A stretch of DNA of 64,000 nucleotides, taken from NCBI GenBank assembly GCA_023055355.1, contig JALJCS010000024.1, positions 11,423,501 through 11,487,500 of the forward strand, in the 5' to 3' direction. How positions within the stretch are numbered: position 1 is the stretch's first letter; every line of letters begins with the position of its first letter. Shown here piece after piece: positions 11,472 to 24,646 of this stretch. Source of the DNA: Agelaius tricolor. Taxonomy: Eukaryota; Chordata; Aves; Passeriformes; Icteridae. Position numbers and translations under genes: made by a program. The notes under the pieces were generated by a model, which made no database searches, was not told where the DNA came from, and saw nothing but the letters and a program-made list of their open reading frames with translations.

Positions 11472-13602
11472 TAGAATCATAGTCTCATTTAGGTTGAAAG
11501 GGTCCTTTAAGACCATTAAGTCTAAGGATTAACCCAGCCCTGTCAAGCCCACCATTAAACCATGTTCCAAAGCATCACATCTAAATACTTTTTGAACACT
11601 TACAGGGATGGTGGTTTCACCACTTCTCTGTGCAGCCTATTCCAATGCTTGACAGCCCTTTCTGTGAAGACATTTTTCCTAATATCCAATCTAAACCTCC
11701 CCTGCTATATTCTCTCATGCAGTTACTTGCTGCCTGGGAGAAGACACCCATCTCCACCTGACTGCAGGTTTCAGGTAGGGACAAGGTCTCCCCTGAGCTT
11801 ACTTTTTTCCAGGCTGAGTACCCCAGCTCCCTCAGCTGCTCCTCACAGGACTTGTGCTCCAGACCCTTCACCAGCTCCATTCCCTTCTCTGGACATGCTC
11901 CAGCACCTCAGTGTCCTTCCTGAGTTGAGTGGCCCAGAACTGGACACAGGATTCAAGGTGTGGCCTCACCAATGCCAAGTACAGGGGTACAATCACTGCC
12001 TTGGTCCTGCTGGGCACACTATTCCTGATATAAAACACGTTGCCATTGGCCTTCTTGGCCACCTGGAACCACTCTGGCTCATGTTCAGTCACTGTCAACC
12101 AGCACCCCAGGTCCTTTTCCACTGGGCAGCTTTCCAGCCACTCTGCCCCAGTCTGTAGCTCTGCCTGGGGTTATTGTGAGCCAAGGGCAGGGCCCAGCAT
12201 TTGGACTGTTTGAACCTCATAAATTTGGCCTTGGACCATCAATCCAGCCTGTCCAGATCACTTAGCAAAGTCTTCCCACTCTTCACCAGATCAACGCTTC
12301 TTCCCAACCTAGAGTCATCTGCAAATTGACAGAGGGTGCACTCAATCTGCTTGTCCAGGTTGTCAATATTAAACAGGCCTGGCAACTTATTTTACTTAGC
12401 CCTGAGGAGCAATACTGGTGACCAGCCACCAGCTGGATGTAACTCCATCCACCACCATTCTCTAAGCTTGGCCATCCAGCCAGTTTAGTACCCAGTAAAC
12501 AGTGTGGCTGTCCAAGTCATGATAAGAGTGTTACTTCACAAGAATGTTAAGGAAAACTGAGTCAAAGACTTTCCAGGTAAACGTATTCACACCCTTTCCC
12601 TCATCCACTAAGTGGGTCACCTGGTCATAGAAGATCAAGTTGATCAAGAAGGACATGCCTTTCATAAACCAATGATGGCTGGGCCTGATCTCCTCTTTTG
12701 CCCTGTTATGGCACTCAAGCTGATCTCTTCCTGGCCCTTCCCTGGCACTGAGGTCAGGATGACGGGGCTGTAATTCCTCAGATCCTCCTTCTGCTCTTGT
12801 CACTTTTACAGACCTCCAGTCATCTTGGACCATCACAGTTAAGCAGGAGTGCTGGTAAATGGTGGAAAGTGTCTTGGTGAGCACTTCAGCCACTGCGTGT
12901 CTAAGTGGCAAAGCTGGTCCCTTGGATTATGGGGATTTCATTCTGCTCCCTGTCCCTGTCTTCCACCTCAGAGGGCTGGATATGGTAGAACAAATGGCCT
13001 TGCTATTAAGGACTGAGGCAAAGAAAGAATTGGGTACCTCACTGTTTTCCTCATTCTTTGTCATTATATTTCCACTTGCATCCAGTAAAGGATGGAGATT
13101 GTCCTTAGCCTTCCTTCTGTTGCCAATATATTTATAGGAACCTTCGTATTATCTTTTACAGCAGTTGCTGGTTTTAGTTCTGTTTGGGCTTTAGTCCTTG
13201 TAATTTTCTCCCTGCATAACCTCACAACATCCCTATAGTTCTCCTAAGTTTTCTGTCCCTTCTTCCAAAGTTCATACACTATTTTTTTCTCTGAGTTCCA
13301 GACAACCAGCTCAGTTCAACCAGAGCTCTTTCTGATTCAGAAGATCAACCAGATCTTCTTCCAGCCTATCTTCTTCCCCAAAGCACAAGGGGATGGGCTG
13401 ATCCTGCTACTTTAATATTTTCTTCTTGAAGACTGTCCAGAATTCCTAGACCCCTTCAACCCACAGGACTCCCTCCTGATAGAGCCTCTCAACCAGTCAA
13501 CAGGGCAAAATCTGCCCTCTGGAAGTCCAAGGTGGCAGTTCTGCTGAACCCCCCTCCTTAGTTCTCCAAGGATCAAAAAACTATAATTTCATGATTGCTG
13601 TA
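11472..13602 (-). mobile_element. Long CR1 LINE copy with decayed reverse transcriptase
   Basis: This is the longest transposon in the window, about 2.1 kb of CR1 on the minus strand. It begins at a degraded inverted tail (AGAATCATAG at 11472) and runs through the 3' end, the C-terminal ORF2 region, the reverse-transcriptase core and part of the linker upstream of it. Readable pieces on the minus strand include VRPHLESCVQFWA (about 11900-11960), the catalytic-type FADD (12314-12325), and a palm/fingers stretch NLIFYDQVTHLVDEGK (about 12590-12650). Frameshifts and stops separate these pieces, so no intact ORF2 remains. The endonuclease domain and 5' end are missing. The copy stops at a T-rich tract at 13603. 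Confidence 0.93.
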
Positions 13603-13681
13603 AGGTTGTTTTTTGGGTTTTTTTTGGGTTTTTTTTTGGTGGTTTTTTTTGGGTTTGTTTTTTTTTTTTTTTTTTTTTTTG
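13603..13681. repeat. T-rich tract with GGG interruptions
   Basis: Runs of 6-23 T are separated by three GGG and a few shorter G groups, directly at the 5'-truncated end of the CR1 copy. This is simple sequence of a type frequent in bird genomes and will be length-variable. Confidence 0.9.
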
Positions 13682-13716
13682 CTTTTAGATTGTCAGATTG
13701 AAGTGGTTTCTTTTGT

Positions 13717-13746
13717 ATAATTCTAATGATGATAATTCTAATGATG
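13717..13746. repeat. 15-base tandem duplication
   Basis: Two identical adjacent copies of ATAATTCTAATGATG. A recent local slippage product. Confidence 0.9.
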
Positions 13747-16700
13747 AATTCTTTTCCCCCCGCTTCACTCTCCATTTTTCTTTTGACACAGATAAGACAC
13801 TTTTCAGAACCTTGAATTTGAGACAGATTTTTCACTGGCCATTATGTCTTTCATTTTGTTCTTTCTATATTTTCAGAAAGGTATATCTATTTTTGTAGTG
13901 TTGCATGTGTTATTTTGTTTGCTGAAGGCAGTCATTCTCATGATGATTTTGTATGTGTGAGATGAAAATATGCACATCAGCTTCATCAAGTATTCCATTA
14001 AAATGGGACTACAGAACTCAGTGACACACAGCTAGATGCAGTGGTGAATTTATGTTGAATTGTACAAATATTTAGATTTAGATGCATGTTGGCAAGCAAT
14101 CAATTATTTTTATAACTGAAAACTTCTCTGTACTAAAGAAATAAGAAAGGGTCTACCCTCTCAATATACTGGGGGAAAAATTATACAGTGAACCTGCTAA
14201 AGTGAAAATGATTTTTCAGCTAGTCCAAAGAATTTGAGAAGTGGTTGGGGAATAGCAGTGCTGTTTTGTAGAAGTTTCTTGGATTTCAAAATTAGTTTTT
14301 ATTCCATGTTAGAATTAAAAAGCTTTATATTTTTTTGGAAGGAAATGGCACTTAAAATGGCATTTAATGCTTTTTTTAGAGTAAGGCAGGTCGGGTTTTG
14401 TCTTGTTCCCTCAGAACTTGAATCACAGAAACAACTTACAGCTCACAACTTTGTTGAAGCAGATTTGTCAGCTTTCCATATTCCTAAAATATTCTAGCAG
14501 CTCTACTATGTAGGTGTTTAGTTAAGTGTACCTTTTCTACATGGATATTCCAAGGAGACTTCAAGAATTCGCTTTAAAGGAGGGGCCTCTCTTCTGCTGT
14601 GTGTTTTTCAGAGATTGTCAGCTTGAGAAAAAGCAACATCTAGATTTACACAGAGAAATAGAATGGAAATAAGATGCAGTGATCACCTGAGGCATAAAAT
14701 GAAAATTGATTATTCACTTATAAAGATAAATATCTTTTCCATTTTGTGTTTGGAAGTTATTTGTTCATCTAGAGTTGACAAAAAAGGTAACTGGACTGTT
14801 ATATGCAGAACTGTGCCTATTTACAGTGACTGAAGTTCACTTCACTTCTATGTCCTGTCTGATTTTGCCTCTCCTTTCTTTCTCTAGGCTCCAATTTTCT
14901 TCTTGCTTCGTTTCTTCCTCTGCATAACCCAGCTTTTAAGTTGCCTTTGGCCATCTGTATTTTCTTGCATTCCCAAATGTGGCATTCTCCCTGGAAATGC
15001 TGTATGTTCTGCTTTGACTGCTGGCAGCAAAGAAGACTTTACTCAAATTCTGCTCACTGAGGCACCAGCTCCACATGGCCATCGGGATGTGAGTAAATTT
15101 CACTTTGCTGCCAGCACTCAGAGCAAAAAGCTGCATCAAGAGAAAACAACAAAAGCTGTAAGTTCTAAAAGGATTTTCTGAAAAGAATTAGTTCATTTAT
15201 ATGATGTACCTTACATAATATCAAAAGAAACAGCATAGCTGCTGGGCTATTTGGATCATGATTCTTCTTATTCTTCATCAGCATTGTAGAAGTTACTGCC
15301 CTCACTAACTCATGCCATTTTAGTGGCATGAAACAATTCAGTTTATGAGACTACAGCTTAAAAACCTTTTCCTACTATGGTCTGTCTGTGATACTACATA
15401 ACTTAATTACTGACTTTGCTTCATTTTTCCTCATGTAAATGAACATACCTAATTTTAAACATTGATAATATTCAGAATACATTTAAAGGTTTTGCTGTGC
15501 TGGAGAACATGACAGCAGCTTGTATGGATGTGTCAGAAGTGGAACAACCAGCTCTGTTGGCAGCAAAGATCTGTGGTGACAGCATAGGTGGCATATTTGG
15601 AGCCCTGGGAAATACTTGGTGGTAGAAATCAACCTAACATAGCTACAGAGCTGTCAGTATAGGACTGAATTATGAAGCTGACCTACCTGACTTACAAACA
15701 AAATGTGGAGCTTACACATCCCTCAGACTCCAATGACAAGTGTAACCTCCAATTCTGCCTTATAAATCAGGGGCCTTTATTTGGATTAGTTGTGTCATGC
15801 AGATGATATTTTTTGTCCTGTAACTGATAAATTCCAGCTATTTCTGGTACAAATATGGCACCTTTTTGGCTTAACAGGAAATTTGCTGTCCTCACACATC
15901 CAAGAGCCTTCTTCAACTTAGTCTCTATACAGAATTTGCATAAATTGCAACTGGAAAGTAAACCACAGCCAAAAGAAATTATTTTCCCAAATGAGATGAA
16001 AATTAATGTAAATATTTTTGTGATGTTTGCTAGTCCCTGTCATGTTAGTGACTCCCTATTGGAGGATACAGTCTGCAACAGGACACTTTGGGAACTTAAG
16101 TCATATAAACCGGACAAAAAAGTAATTGGCAGAAGGATTCTCTGCAGACTTATGCACAATTTTAGCAGCAGCTGCTTCAATTTTCAGCTCCCTTTCCCAT
16201 TCATTGTTTCAAAGCAACAAAAGAAATAACCTCTACTCTTGTCTACTTTCAGTGATATAATTCTGCCATGGTGATGGAAGAGAAGAAAAATCAGAGTAGT
16301 CTAACCTAGAAAATGCAATTCCTGAATTACTTCATAACTGAGTTTGTGGGATCTACAGTGTCTTTAAATGTAATTTTTTTTTACAGTGTAATCCACAAAG
16401 CCAAATTTCTAGAGTTTTGAAACTGAGTCTTTTCAGAATCAGTAGCACACAAGTGCATTCCTGTATGTGAAGATGGTGAACCTTAAGAGCCAGGTGATTG
16501 TGTAAATTATTGTTCCTATTCCTAGAACAATAGCTTTTAGAAGACCCTTGCTCTGTCCTCCAGTAGGATACCACTCAATAAGTCACTGCAGTGAAGGAAA
16601 TAACCTTCTAGCAAAATCTAAAATAAATAAGTTTTGAATGAAGAAAAAGGAATGTCCCTATTTATTTGCAGGGGTATGAGGCACAAGTTCTGTTGAACAG

Positions 16701-19700
16701 TTTAAGAAAAATTGTCTAAAACTTCTTCCTTCCCTGTTCATAACCCACTACAGGCATTTAAACATTTGATGATGTCTGCAGTTTCACAGTGTCTTGGCTA
16801 AGTGAAGTATCAGAGTGCCTATGCAACATCTAAAAAGCTTTGGATCTTTAAGGAGGATGGATCCTAACCTGTGTCCATAAGTTACAACGAACATTAGGAG
16901 TTCAAAAGGAACAAAGTGAGTTTTTTTGAATAACCGTGTTTTGTGAATTACCTCATTTCAGGGTGCCTGAACTGGCACTCCAAGCAATCCTCCAAGCAGC
17001 AAGCTTTGTTGAGGTTAGAGAGGAAGGTCAGGAGAAGCTCAGCTCTAAGGTGCTGAGGAAGTAGAATACCCTTAAGAAAGGTACAGTTAATACCATACTG
17101 TGTGACTGACATATAGTATCGTTCTTGGCATGTTTGGACTCATAAATCTGTGCTTGGCCCTAGCCAAGAAAATAATCTTTTGCACAAAGGATGTTGAAAT
17201 AGATTGACTTGCACGAGGATTTGTTTGTGGAATTCGTAGCATTAACTGAAATGGTGAAAGAAAACAAAAAACCCAAAACAAAACAAAAGAGGACTGAGAG
17301 GTAATAAAACTTCTCATCCATTCCTAGGGCATCTAGAATGAGACAAAGAAGGAAAGAGTGCTGTTCCTAGATATGCATCCTCTTCTGGGTCTTTCACAGT
17401 GCAGCAAGGGCCTTCCACAGTGCTTTCCCCATAGTGATTACGTAGCTGTCATTAAACACATGGACTCCTTCCAGCAGTGCCTGCTCCAACAAGGGCAACT
17501 ACTGCACCCTACTTAATAGCCCAGGGCTATGCAGGCAGTGTAATGTGAACCAAAAGCTGTAACAAAATGGCAGGAAAAGTGTGAGGGAGAAGAGGTGAAT
17601 CTCAGCCATTGAGCCAGGCCCAGGGAATCAAAGGCTTTATATATTTCCTGTGTTATTATGCTAAATAATTCCTGTTCATCCTCATTACATACTTTTCATA
17701 TTGAAATGCTTTCCTAAACTACACCAGAAATGGTGATTGTGTCATTAAAAATTATAATAATGCTATTCTGCTTCCCCAAAGTCTACTTAACACAACACCA
17801 AGAGGGATCAAAAGCACTTACCAATGGGTAAAAGAGCAGAGCCTTTCCAAAAGGCCAGCCCAATGTCTGATATGAGCAATTTTCAGGAAAGAGGTGTTTT
17901 GGAGCCTGCTCTTTCCTCTCAGAGACACTTATCAGCCCCATGCCAACTGCTGCTTTATGCTGTGAGTTTCTCCCAGCCCTTATCTTGACCCTAATCCTTA
18001 CCCATGTGCCATGAGGACCCTGAGACTAAAGTTTTCAGCCACACAGAGGGAGAATCAGTTAAGAATTGCTTTTAAAGTCCAGTGCTTCTCTGAGCTTTTC
18101 CCTGCTCCAGCTGCAGTTGTGCTCCTTTTCCCTTTCCCAACTTTAGCCCTACATATTAACACTATACCTAGGATGCTGTTTTATTTTGAGCCCATGTCAC
18201 AAATCCCTACATAATTCCAGCTGCACCTCTAGGTTCTGTCTCTATTGCACCTCCTGAGATGAAGTTAAGGTAACTTGTGTATTTATTGCTGAGTGAAGGA
18301 AAAAGCCTAGAGCTGTAGCTTGATGGGGTTGGGAAGTGACTGCCAAAGCAAGTACTGGATTTCAGGGCTCTCCTGAGAACCTTTTCTTCTTGCCATGCAT
18401 TGTGTCATGAGCTAAGGCCATGCCTCAGCCCCTGCACTGGGTTTAGGTTTAGGTAGGATTCATGCTAAAGTTAGGGTTTGGATTAGGATTGGTATTGGAG
18501 AGAAGGAAAGGCCACAGCAACATCAAATGACTATGAAGGAACTTCAGGGTATAAGCACATGAGGGAGTCAGAAACAGTATAAAAAATATGGAGATTGAAG
18601 TTTTATTGAAGTCTTTATAGTTATTTGTACCCCAGGCATTTGAGCTTGCTTTTGAGTTTAGCAAAACCTTTTGTATAACTGAACATACATAACATTTTTG
18701 GACTGAAAAATGCATCTTAAATTAAGAGGCATTCCTGCTTAAGTTGTTTTTGACTGGTAGATATTCCTGTCTCGCTAGGAGTCTCATAATGAAACAAATA
18801 GGGTGTATATCAATACCTATGCTCCTGAAAGAAAAATAGTCAATGTGATGGAAGTAGTCTATATCCCAGAAGAGGTCTTTCTGTCTGAGAAATTCAAGAG
18901 CACGGCAATAGACATTTTTTATCTTTGCAGCAGCTTTGAAATATTTCTTGTTGCAGTTGTCTTTTTTTCCCCGCATTTTTTCCTTTATAATCATCTCTTC
19001 TATTGAATGTACATCTAACCAGGAAGAGGTTTTGCAATAGAATGAGCTGCAGCACCACCAATAATTAATGCCATTCAACTTCACAGCCATGATTTTCTAT
19101 TTTCTTTCATCTTTGGTAGCTATTTACCCCTGTGCAAAGTGAGTACAACACTAACAAATCAGATTGCTTCTCAATTTACATATATACAATGTCATTGCTT
19201 AGGAAAACAGTACTTACATGAGTAAATGAACAGTTAAACAGCTGACTTACCATTTGCATCTGCAATCATAATAATGGCTTGCATAGACTAACTGTGCAAT
19301 TGTGCATCTCTTTGTGTGTATGCACCTGCCTTATAGTTCTCTTCACCTCTGTTGCACTTATATTTATGAAAATTTAGCAACTAATGTGTTTTAGTCCCCA
19401 TTTCTGTTTTTATTTAAAAGATGGCACCTCTATCAACACCAATTTTGCACCAATTATCTTGGGTCATTTATTCAATCAATATATAGTCTGAAGTAAAGAT
19501 ACCAGATAACAGTTTATCACATCTTCTCTCACTATATTTAAACATAATAAAAGGAAAAAGAAAATGAAAGAATTTGTTTGGATTTCTCTCAGCCAGTCAC
19601 TGAAAAAGATCAATGTGTTATGACCACAGAGTAAAGCATAACTAACGGGCAAAATTATACAGTATTGATGGCAAAAGCTTACTTCTGAATGATTTTAAAC

Positions 19701-21384
19701 AGTCAAGATCTTAAACAAGCACATTGTTTACCATGCAAAGTACTTACAAAGCTGGCTAAACGTTTTTTCTCTTTTTGGACTTAACAAACACTGTCAGTGG
19801 AAGAAGTTGACCCTTTAAGAGGTCTTTGATGCATCATGAGTGCTGTCTGCTTACCCTGACTCTAAGCATGCATGCTAAATCAATTCAGAGAGATAAATTA
19901 TTTTTTCCAAAAGCAGTATCCTTGCTTTTGCCTTCCTGTCTGAAAAGCAACTGAAATAACACAGCTTTCTGGACTTATGTGGGGATTATACAGTACATTA
20001 ACTTTGTTCTTATCCTCTGCAGCAAGGTGAATTTAATCCTTTTAAGGTGCATACAGGGGATGCTATTTGATCTACTGTATGTTGCTTCATTATTGTTGCT
20101 AATAATAATGCTATCTAGTAGGTAGGTACTAGTTCTACATCTTCTGCATCTTGTCTCTCTTTTCCTGTAGAAAAGAAATTTGAAGATGTGTCCAGATATT
20201 TTGATTCCCACAAAAATCCACCAAATTGAGCATATTCTGGTATTATAGTGATTCCAGCCATGCAAGGCACCTTATTAATTAAGTTTACTTTTTAAAAGAT
20301 CTGGACTTGAAGCACAATTCTACAAACAGAAGTAAAATGTAACACCTGCCAGTCTCCTTTGTTTTGCACTTTATTTTTCCGGTAACTTCAGTCAGTGTTG
20401 ATGTCATCAGTAAATAGCAAGACATAAAACACTACTGAGCTGAATCACAAGACTTCCTTCATATGATAGTGTCCCTTTAAACTACATCTAATTATTTTAA
20501 CTGTGGTAACAAGATATTATATTTTTCAAAGAAAGATTTCAAAACTGAGTGCTAATACAATGTATTTTCTTTTTGCAGATGATACTGAATCTGAATCCTA
20601 CTTGAATGGCATCATGTACTGCATTCACAATCTGAATAGAGAAACCAATTCCATATGGAGTACACTTACTGCAGATGCCTTCCCATTGAAACTGAAATAC
20701 TCTGCATTTACAGTTTTGTGAAATGTTCTAGTTTCAAATTAATTCTAAAGGGGAACAAAGAAGTCCAACTACAGGAAAAGTAGCCCATTGTTGTGAAGAC
20801 TCTCTCCAATATAGCAGCAGCTCCATTTGAACAAGTAATCACTAATTCCTTTAGGGATACAGCAGCTCTTGCCAAGATATGTAGCAGGACTGAAGGAAGC
20901 TGACAGGACAAACTCAAATGCAGTGGCTGCTTATATAGATAGAAAAGGATTATATAAACACTAGTGGACATCAAATAGAGTCATGATCAGCCAATTTGCC
21001 TGCTCCTTAGAACACAAACTGACCACACTTGTTGGGGTTTTTTGCCCCAAGTGAAAAAACCCATAAGGCTCATTACTTTACATACAAAATCTGTGAAGAT
21101 TGGAACTGACATGCTTGGAACACATTGCCAGGAATCAGTATTGATTAGTGGCTTGGTCAGTGGACTGATTTTCAGAGAATCCAGGTCTAAATCCAAGATA
21201 AATTGGGTCTTGTACAATCATTTAGCATCATTGGCTCAGTTTCTTTTGTTTCAACGAGGGAAATAAAACTGTTTATCTTGTACAGTACTTAAAGTACTCT
21301 GGACCCATGTGAGAAAGCAAGCTATGCATGAAGCTTAGTATTTTTATTTATTTTTATTGAATCTCTGCCTGCGTTTTAAAGGTT

Positions 21385-21423
21385 TGGGCTTTTTTTGGGT
21401 TTTTTTGTTTGTTTTTTTTTTTT
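21385..21423. repeat. T-rich simple tract
   Basis: T runs with interspersed GGG, similar in composition to the tract at 13603-13681. Confidence 0.85.
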
Positions 21424-21892
21424 AAATCAAGCCCAACATGGTAAAATGGTCACTCAGTAGGAAGGTACTTTTAAAGCATGGGGGGATTTCATCCTCCCCA
21501 AGATCCCAGCAATATAAATTGGTTATTAACATTAGAGCAAGGCTGTTCTTATTTGTCATCTGATTTTCCAAATCTCATTTTGAGTAGCTTTCAGCAGAAA
21601 AATTCTTCCCTCCTAGTACAGGCATATTGCTTCAAAGTGAGGCTTTGCAACTTGTCCACTTTTGGATCTTATGTCTTTGTTGGTCCAGTTGATATTTGAA
21701 AATTAATGCTCTTCAACAATCATTAATCACTTGTAACTTAAAACCTCTCATCTCCACATAAATATTTTTTCATCATAAAGCATGATGTGCATCTCTCAGC
21801 ACGAAAATGAGAATTCTAGAAGAATATAGTAACAATGCTAGTAAAAATAAGCTAGTTCATAATGCTTTTTTTGTATTAAAAACAATTTAGGA

Positions 21893-22345
21893 TTTTAGAG
21901 ATCTTCTTTTTTGGCCCTGCTACAACAGTCTGAGAATACAAGATTCTCACTGAGTTAGAAAGTGTTTCTTGACTCTTTGCATACCTTTGCAAAGGGATTG
22001 TGTCTCCACCTTCTCTAAATCCTTGCATTAGGCAGTAGCTGTGCATAGCAAGGAGATGTGCCCTAAGCTTTCTTTCTCTAATGCTGAACAAACACAGCTC
22101 TTTCAGCTTCTCATAAATCACATGTTCCAACTCCCTGTCTATTTTAGTGTCTTATCTCCTGTACTAGTTGCAGCACAACAACATCTTTCTTATCTCAAGT
22201 GACCCAAAACTCGATTGCAGTACTACAGATGCAGTCTCACAAGTGTCAGCTCAACGAGAATTGTTGATTCCCAGGACCTGTTGTCCACACTCCTGATAAC
22301 ACCAGCTGGTAATTGAGCATCTTCTCTGCAAGGGCAAATTTTTCT
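21893..22345 (-). mobile_element. Old CR1 LINE fragment
   Basis: The minus strand near 22030-22130 encodes a recognisable, diverged CR1 ORF2 C-terminal stretch (ELCLFSIRERKLRAHLLAM). The region 22140-22345 continues upstream with the inverted equivalents of 'cccaaaactggacacagtac' and 'gcaagggca'. Both ends are ragged. It is strongly decayed compared with the copies at 7212 and 11472. Confidence 0.75.
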
Positions 22346-23241
22346 TCCATTTTTGTGTTCATGTTGTTTGTTACAGAACTGAAGTTTAATGAGCCAAGCT
22401 CACGTGAATTGCAGATTTATTTCAGCATTAAAAAAACCAACAAAACCAACTCCATGAGAAAAAAAAGCCCTACACAATAATCTTTGATAAGCTCTAGACG
22501 GCAGGGTGGCTACTGTATAGGGATTATGTGTTATCTTGCTATTTGCAGACCTTTTGAGATGAATGGGAAGTAGATGCTGTGTTTTAAAAACAACAGATGA
22601 AATTTGAAGTAACTGAGAGGTTGTGTTTCATGATTCATGTATCAGTAATCTCAAGATAAAATGTCATCTGTTTGTTCATGTCAGCTACTCAAGAATAACT
22701 GAACCAGAGTCTCTGGGTTAGTCAGTCCAACATGTTATTCTATTCCTGACCACAGTACTAACAAGTTCAATCCTGAGATGCAAACTGAAACAGAAAACCT
22801 GAGATGCAACAACACCACACAAATATTTTTAGCTCTGGATTTTACAGAACTGCTCAAGCATTTATGGCATGAAAATGTCAATTTTTAAGTCAAGCCTGAA
22901 GTTGAGAGTTGGTATTAACATAACTCAAGAAATTTGGCAACCAGCAATAAATTCAGCTTACAGAATGCCGAACTGTACTTAATATATTTAAATTCAGTAT
23001 TTTAATGATCTTAGAATTTATTGCTCAACTTCCAGTACAAGTAACATTTAGCATAACTCACAAGCTTTTTTATCATAGAGGTCTGATTCACATGGCAACT
23101 CTAGTTTACTCTTTAATATCTCTCTGACTATATTCTTGCCCTCTTTGTGCTTATTATTTAAAATTTGTGCAAAAGACAGTACAACTCTATAATTTCCCCT
23201 GTTCTTGTTTGGCAACTTCCCATTCATTTTCCCAATAACAA
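22346..23241. other. Intergenic DNA, nothing recognised
   Basis: AT-rich spacer between the CR1 fragment and the LTR. No gene or repeat recognised. Confidence 0.5.
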
Positions 23242-24646
23242 TGTGTTAGGTTGTTCTTGGCTGAGCTCCAGTTGTTTACCAAAGCCCCTCTATCACTTCC
23301 TTCATCAGCAGGACAGAGGAGAGAAAATGCAACAAAAACTGTCTTGGGTCAAAAAACAGACAGAGAGTTTTCACTCACCAGGTGCTGTCATGGGCAAAAT
23401 AGGCTTGACTTGGGGAAAAAAAATGACTTGATCTTTTTCTAACCAAAGCAGAATGTAATTATCCTAATTCCTTCCTTCTTTCCTGGTCTCAGCTGAGCTC
23501 CTGAATTCTCTGCTTCATCCCCTCAGTGGTACAGGTGGGTGGGAAATAGGGGCTGTGGTGACTTCATCATATGCTGCTCCTTCCTCCACAGGGACAGAAC
23601 TTCTCACTCTCTTCCCCTTCTCCACCGTGGGGTCCTTTCCACAGGAGACAGTCCACCATGGACTTCTCCAACACCAGTCCTTTCCATGGGCTATAGTTCT
23701 TGAGGAGCTGCTGCAGCATGGGTCAGTTCCATGGGGTGCAGTCCTTCAGGAACAGGCTGCTCCAGCAGGGTCCCCCACATGGTCACAATCCAGCCACAAA
23801 ACCTGCTCCAGCACAGGCTCCTCTTTCCATGTGGCCACAGGTCATGTCAGGAACTTCCTCCAGCACAGGCTTCCCATGGGGTCACAGCCTCCTTCAGGCA
23901 CCCACCTGCTCCAGCGTGGGCTCCATGGGCTGCAGGGTCTCACCATGGTCTTCATCATGGGCTGCAGGAACACCTCTGCCCCAGCGTTCAGAGCACCTCC
24001 TGCCCCTCCCTCTTCACTGACCAGGATCTCTGTCACAGACATATTTTCTGAAAAATGCTTTTGCCAGAATCGTTTCTCCTAAGAAGCTGGGAAGATTCAG
24101 CTTCTCCATGTTTTGCTGCTTTGGAATGTGATTTGGAGAATTGTTTACCCAGCATGTGAATTGTTTCTACTTGATGGCCAATCACAGGTCCAGCTCTGTC
24201 GGGATTCTGGTCAGTCACAAGATTTTATTATCATTCCTTTCTTTGCTGGCCTTCTGATGTCTCCTTTCTCTTTCTTTAGTAGAGTTTTAGTATATAATTT
24301 TCTTTTAATATAATATATATCATCAAATAATAAATCAGCCTTCTGAAACATGGAATCAAGATTCTCATCTCTTCCCTCGTTGGGGTTGCCTGCAAATTCC
24401 AGAGATCTCAGCAGGGCTGTTCCTCTCACATATTCTCACTCCTCTCTAGAGTTTCAGTTGTGCAGCTTTTCTCCCTTCCTAATTATGCCACTCCAGGGGA
24501 GCTGCCAGCATCTCCAATGGGCTCAGCCTTGGCCACTGCTGGGTGCATCCTAGGGCCAGCTGGCTCTGTCAGACACAGGGGGAACTTCTGTCAGCTCCTC
24601 ACAGAAGTCCCTCCTGCTACCAAAACCTAACCATACAAACACAACA
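23242..24646 (-). mobile_element. Large avian ERV LTR, interrupted by a second LTR
   Basis: The segment runs TGTG...CA and matches a long LTR type common in birds. It contains a block of imperfect short repeats (around 23640-23960, 'ctccagcatggg'-like words repeated at irregular spacing) that gives spurious open frames of up to 175 codons. The minus orientation is inferred from memory of the family, whose minus-strand start resembles TGTTGTGTTTGTATGG. The LTR is split by an insertion at 24031-24403; removing it joins the two halves at the expected place. No retroviral gene flanks it. The exact boundaries are estimated to about 10 bases. Confidence 0.75.
24031..24403 (+). mobile_element. Nested solo LTR with target-site duplication
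   Basis: A 373-base LTR-like unit starts TGTCACAGACATATTTTCTG and lies inside the larger LTR. GATCTC occurs immediately before it (24025-24030) and immediately after it (24404-24409), a six-base duplication as made by class II (ERVK-like) integrases. An AATAAA at 24329-24334, just downstream of an AT-rich promoter-like stretch, fixes the plus orientation. The sequence resembles an LTR that I know as abundant in songbirds. The 3' terminus is not a clean CA at the duplication edge, so that boundary could be off by two bases. Confidence 0.8.

Larger units (their letters stand above)
13682..21892. other. AT-rich intergenic DNA, nothing recognised
   Basis: About 8 kb with no recognisable gene or transposon. 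Small features are a 15-base tandem pair at 13717-13746, degenerate telomere-like words at 17977-18003 and 18439-18498, and a T-rich tract with GGG at 21385-21423. Some blocks, for example 19740-19980, look like non-repetitive, possibly conserved non-coding DNA, but I cannot test that. Confidence 0.5.

Noticed and set aside
11562..12158. Plus-strand open frame of 198 codons.
   Set aside because: It is antisense to the CR1 reverse-transcriptase C-terminal region, whose sense reading is clear on the minus strand.
23555..24082. Plus-strand frames of 175 and 106 codons rich in Ser, Pro, His and Gln.
   Set aside because: They arise from the repetitive body of the ERV LTR and run into the nested LTR. 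LTRs of this type do not encode proteins.
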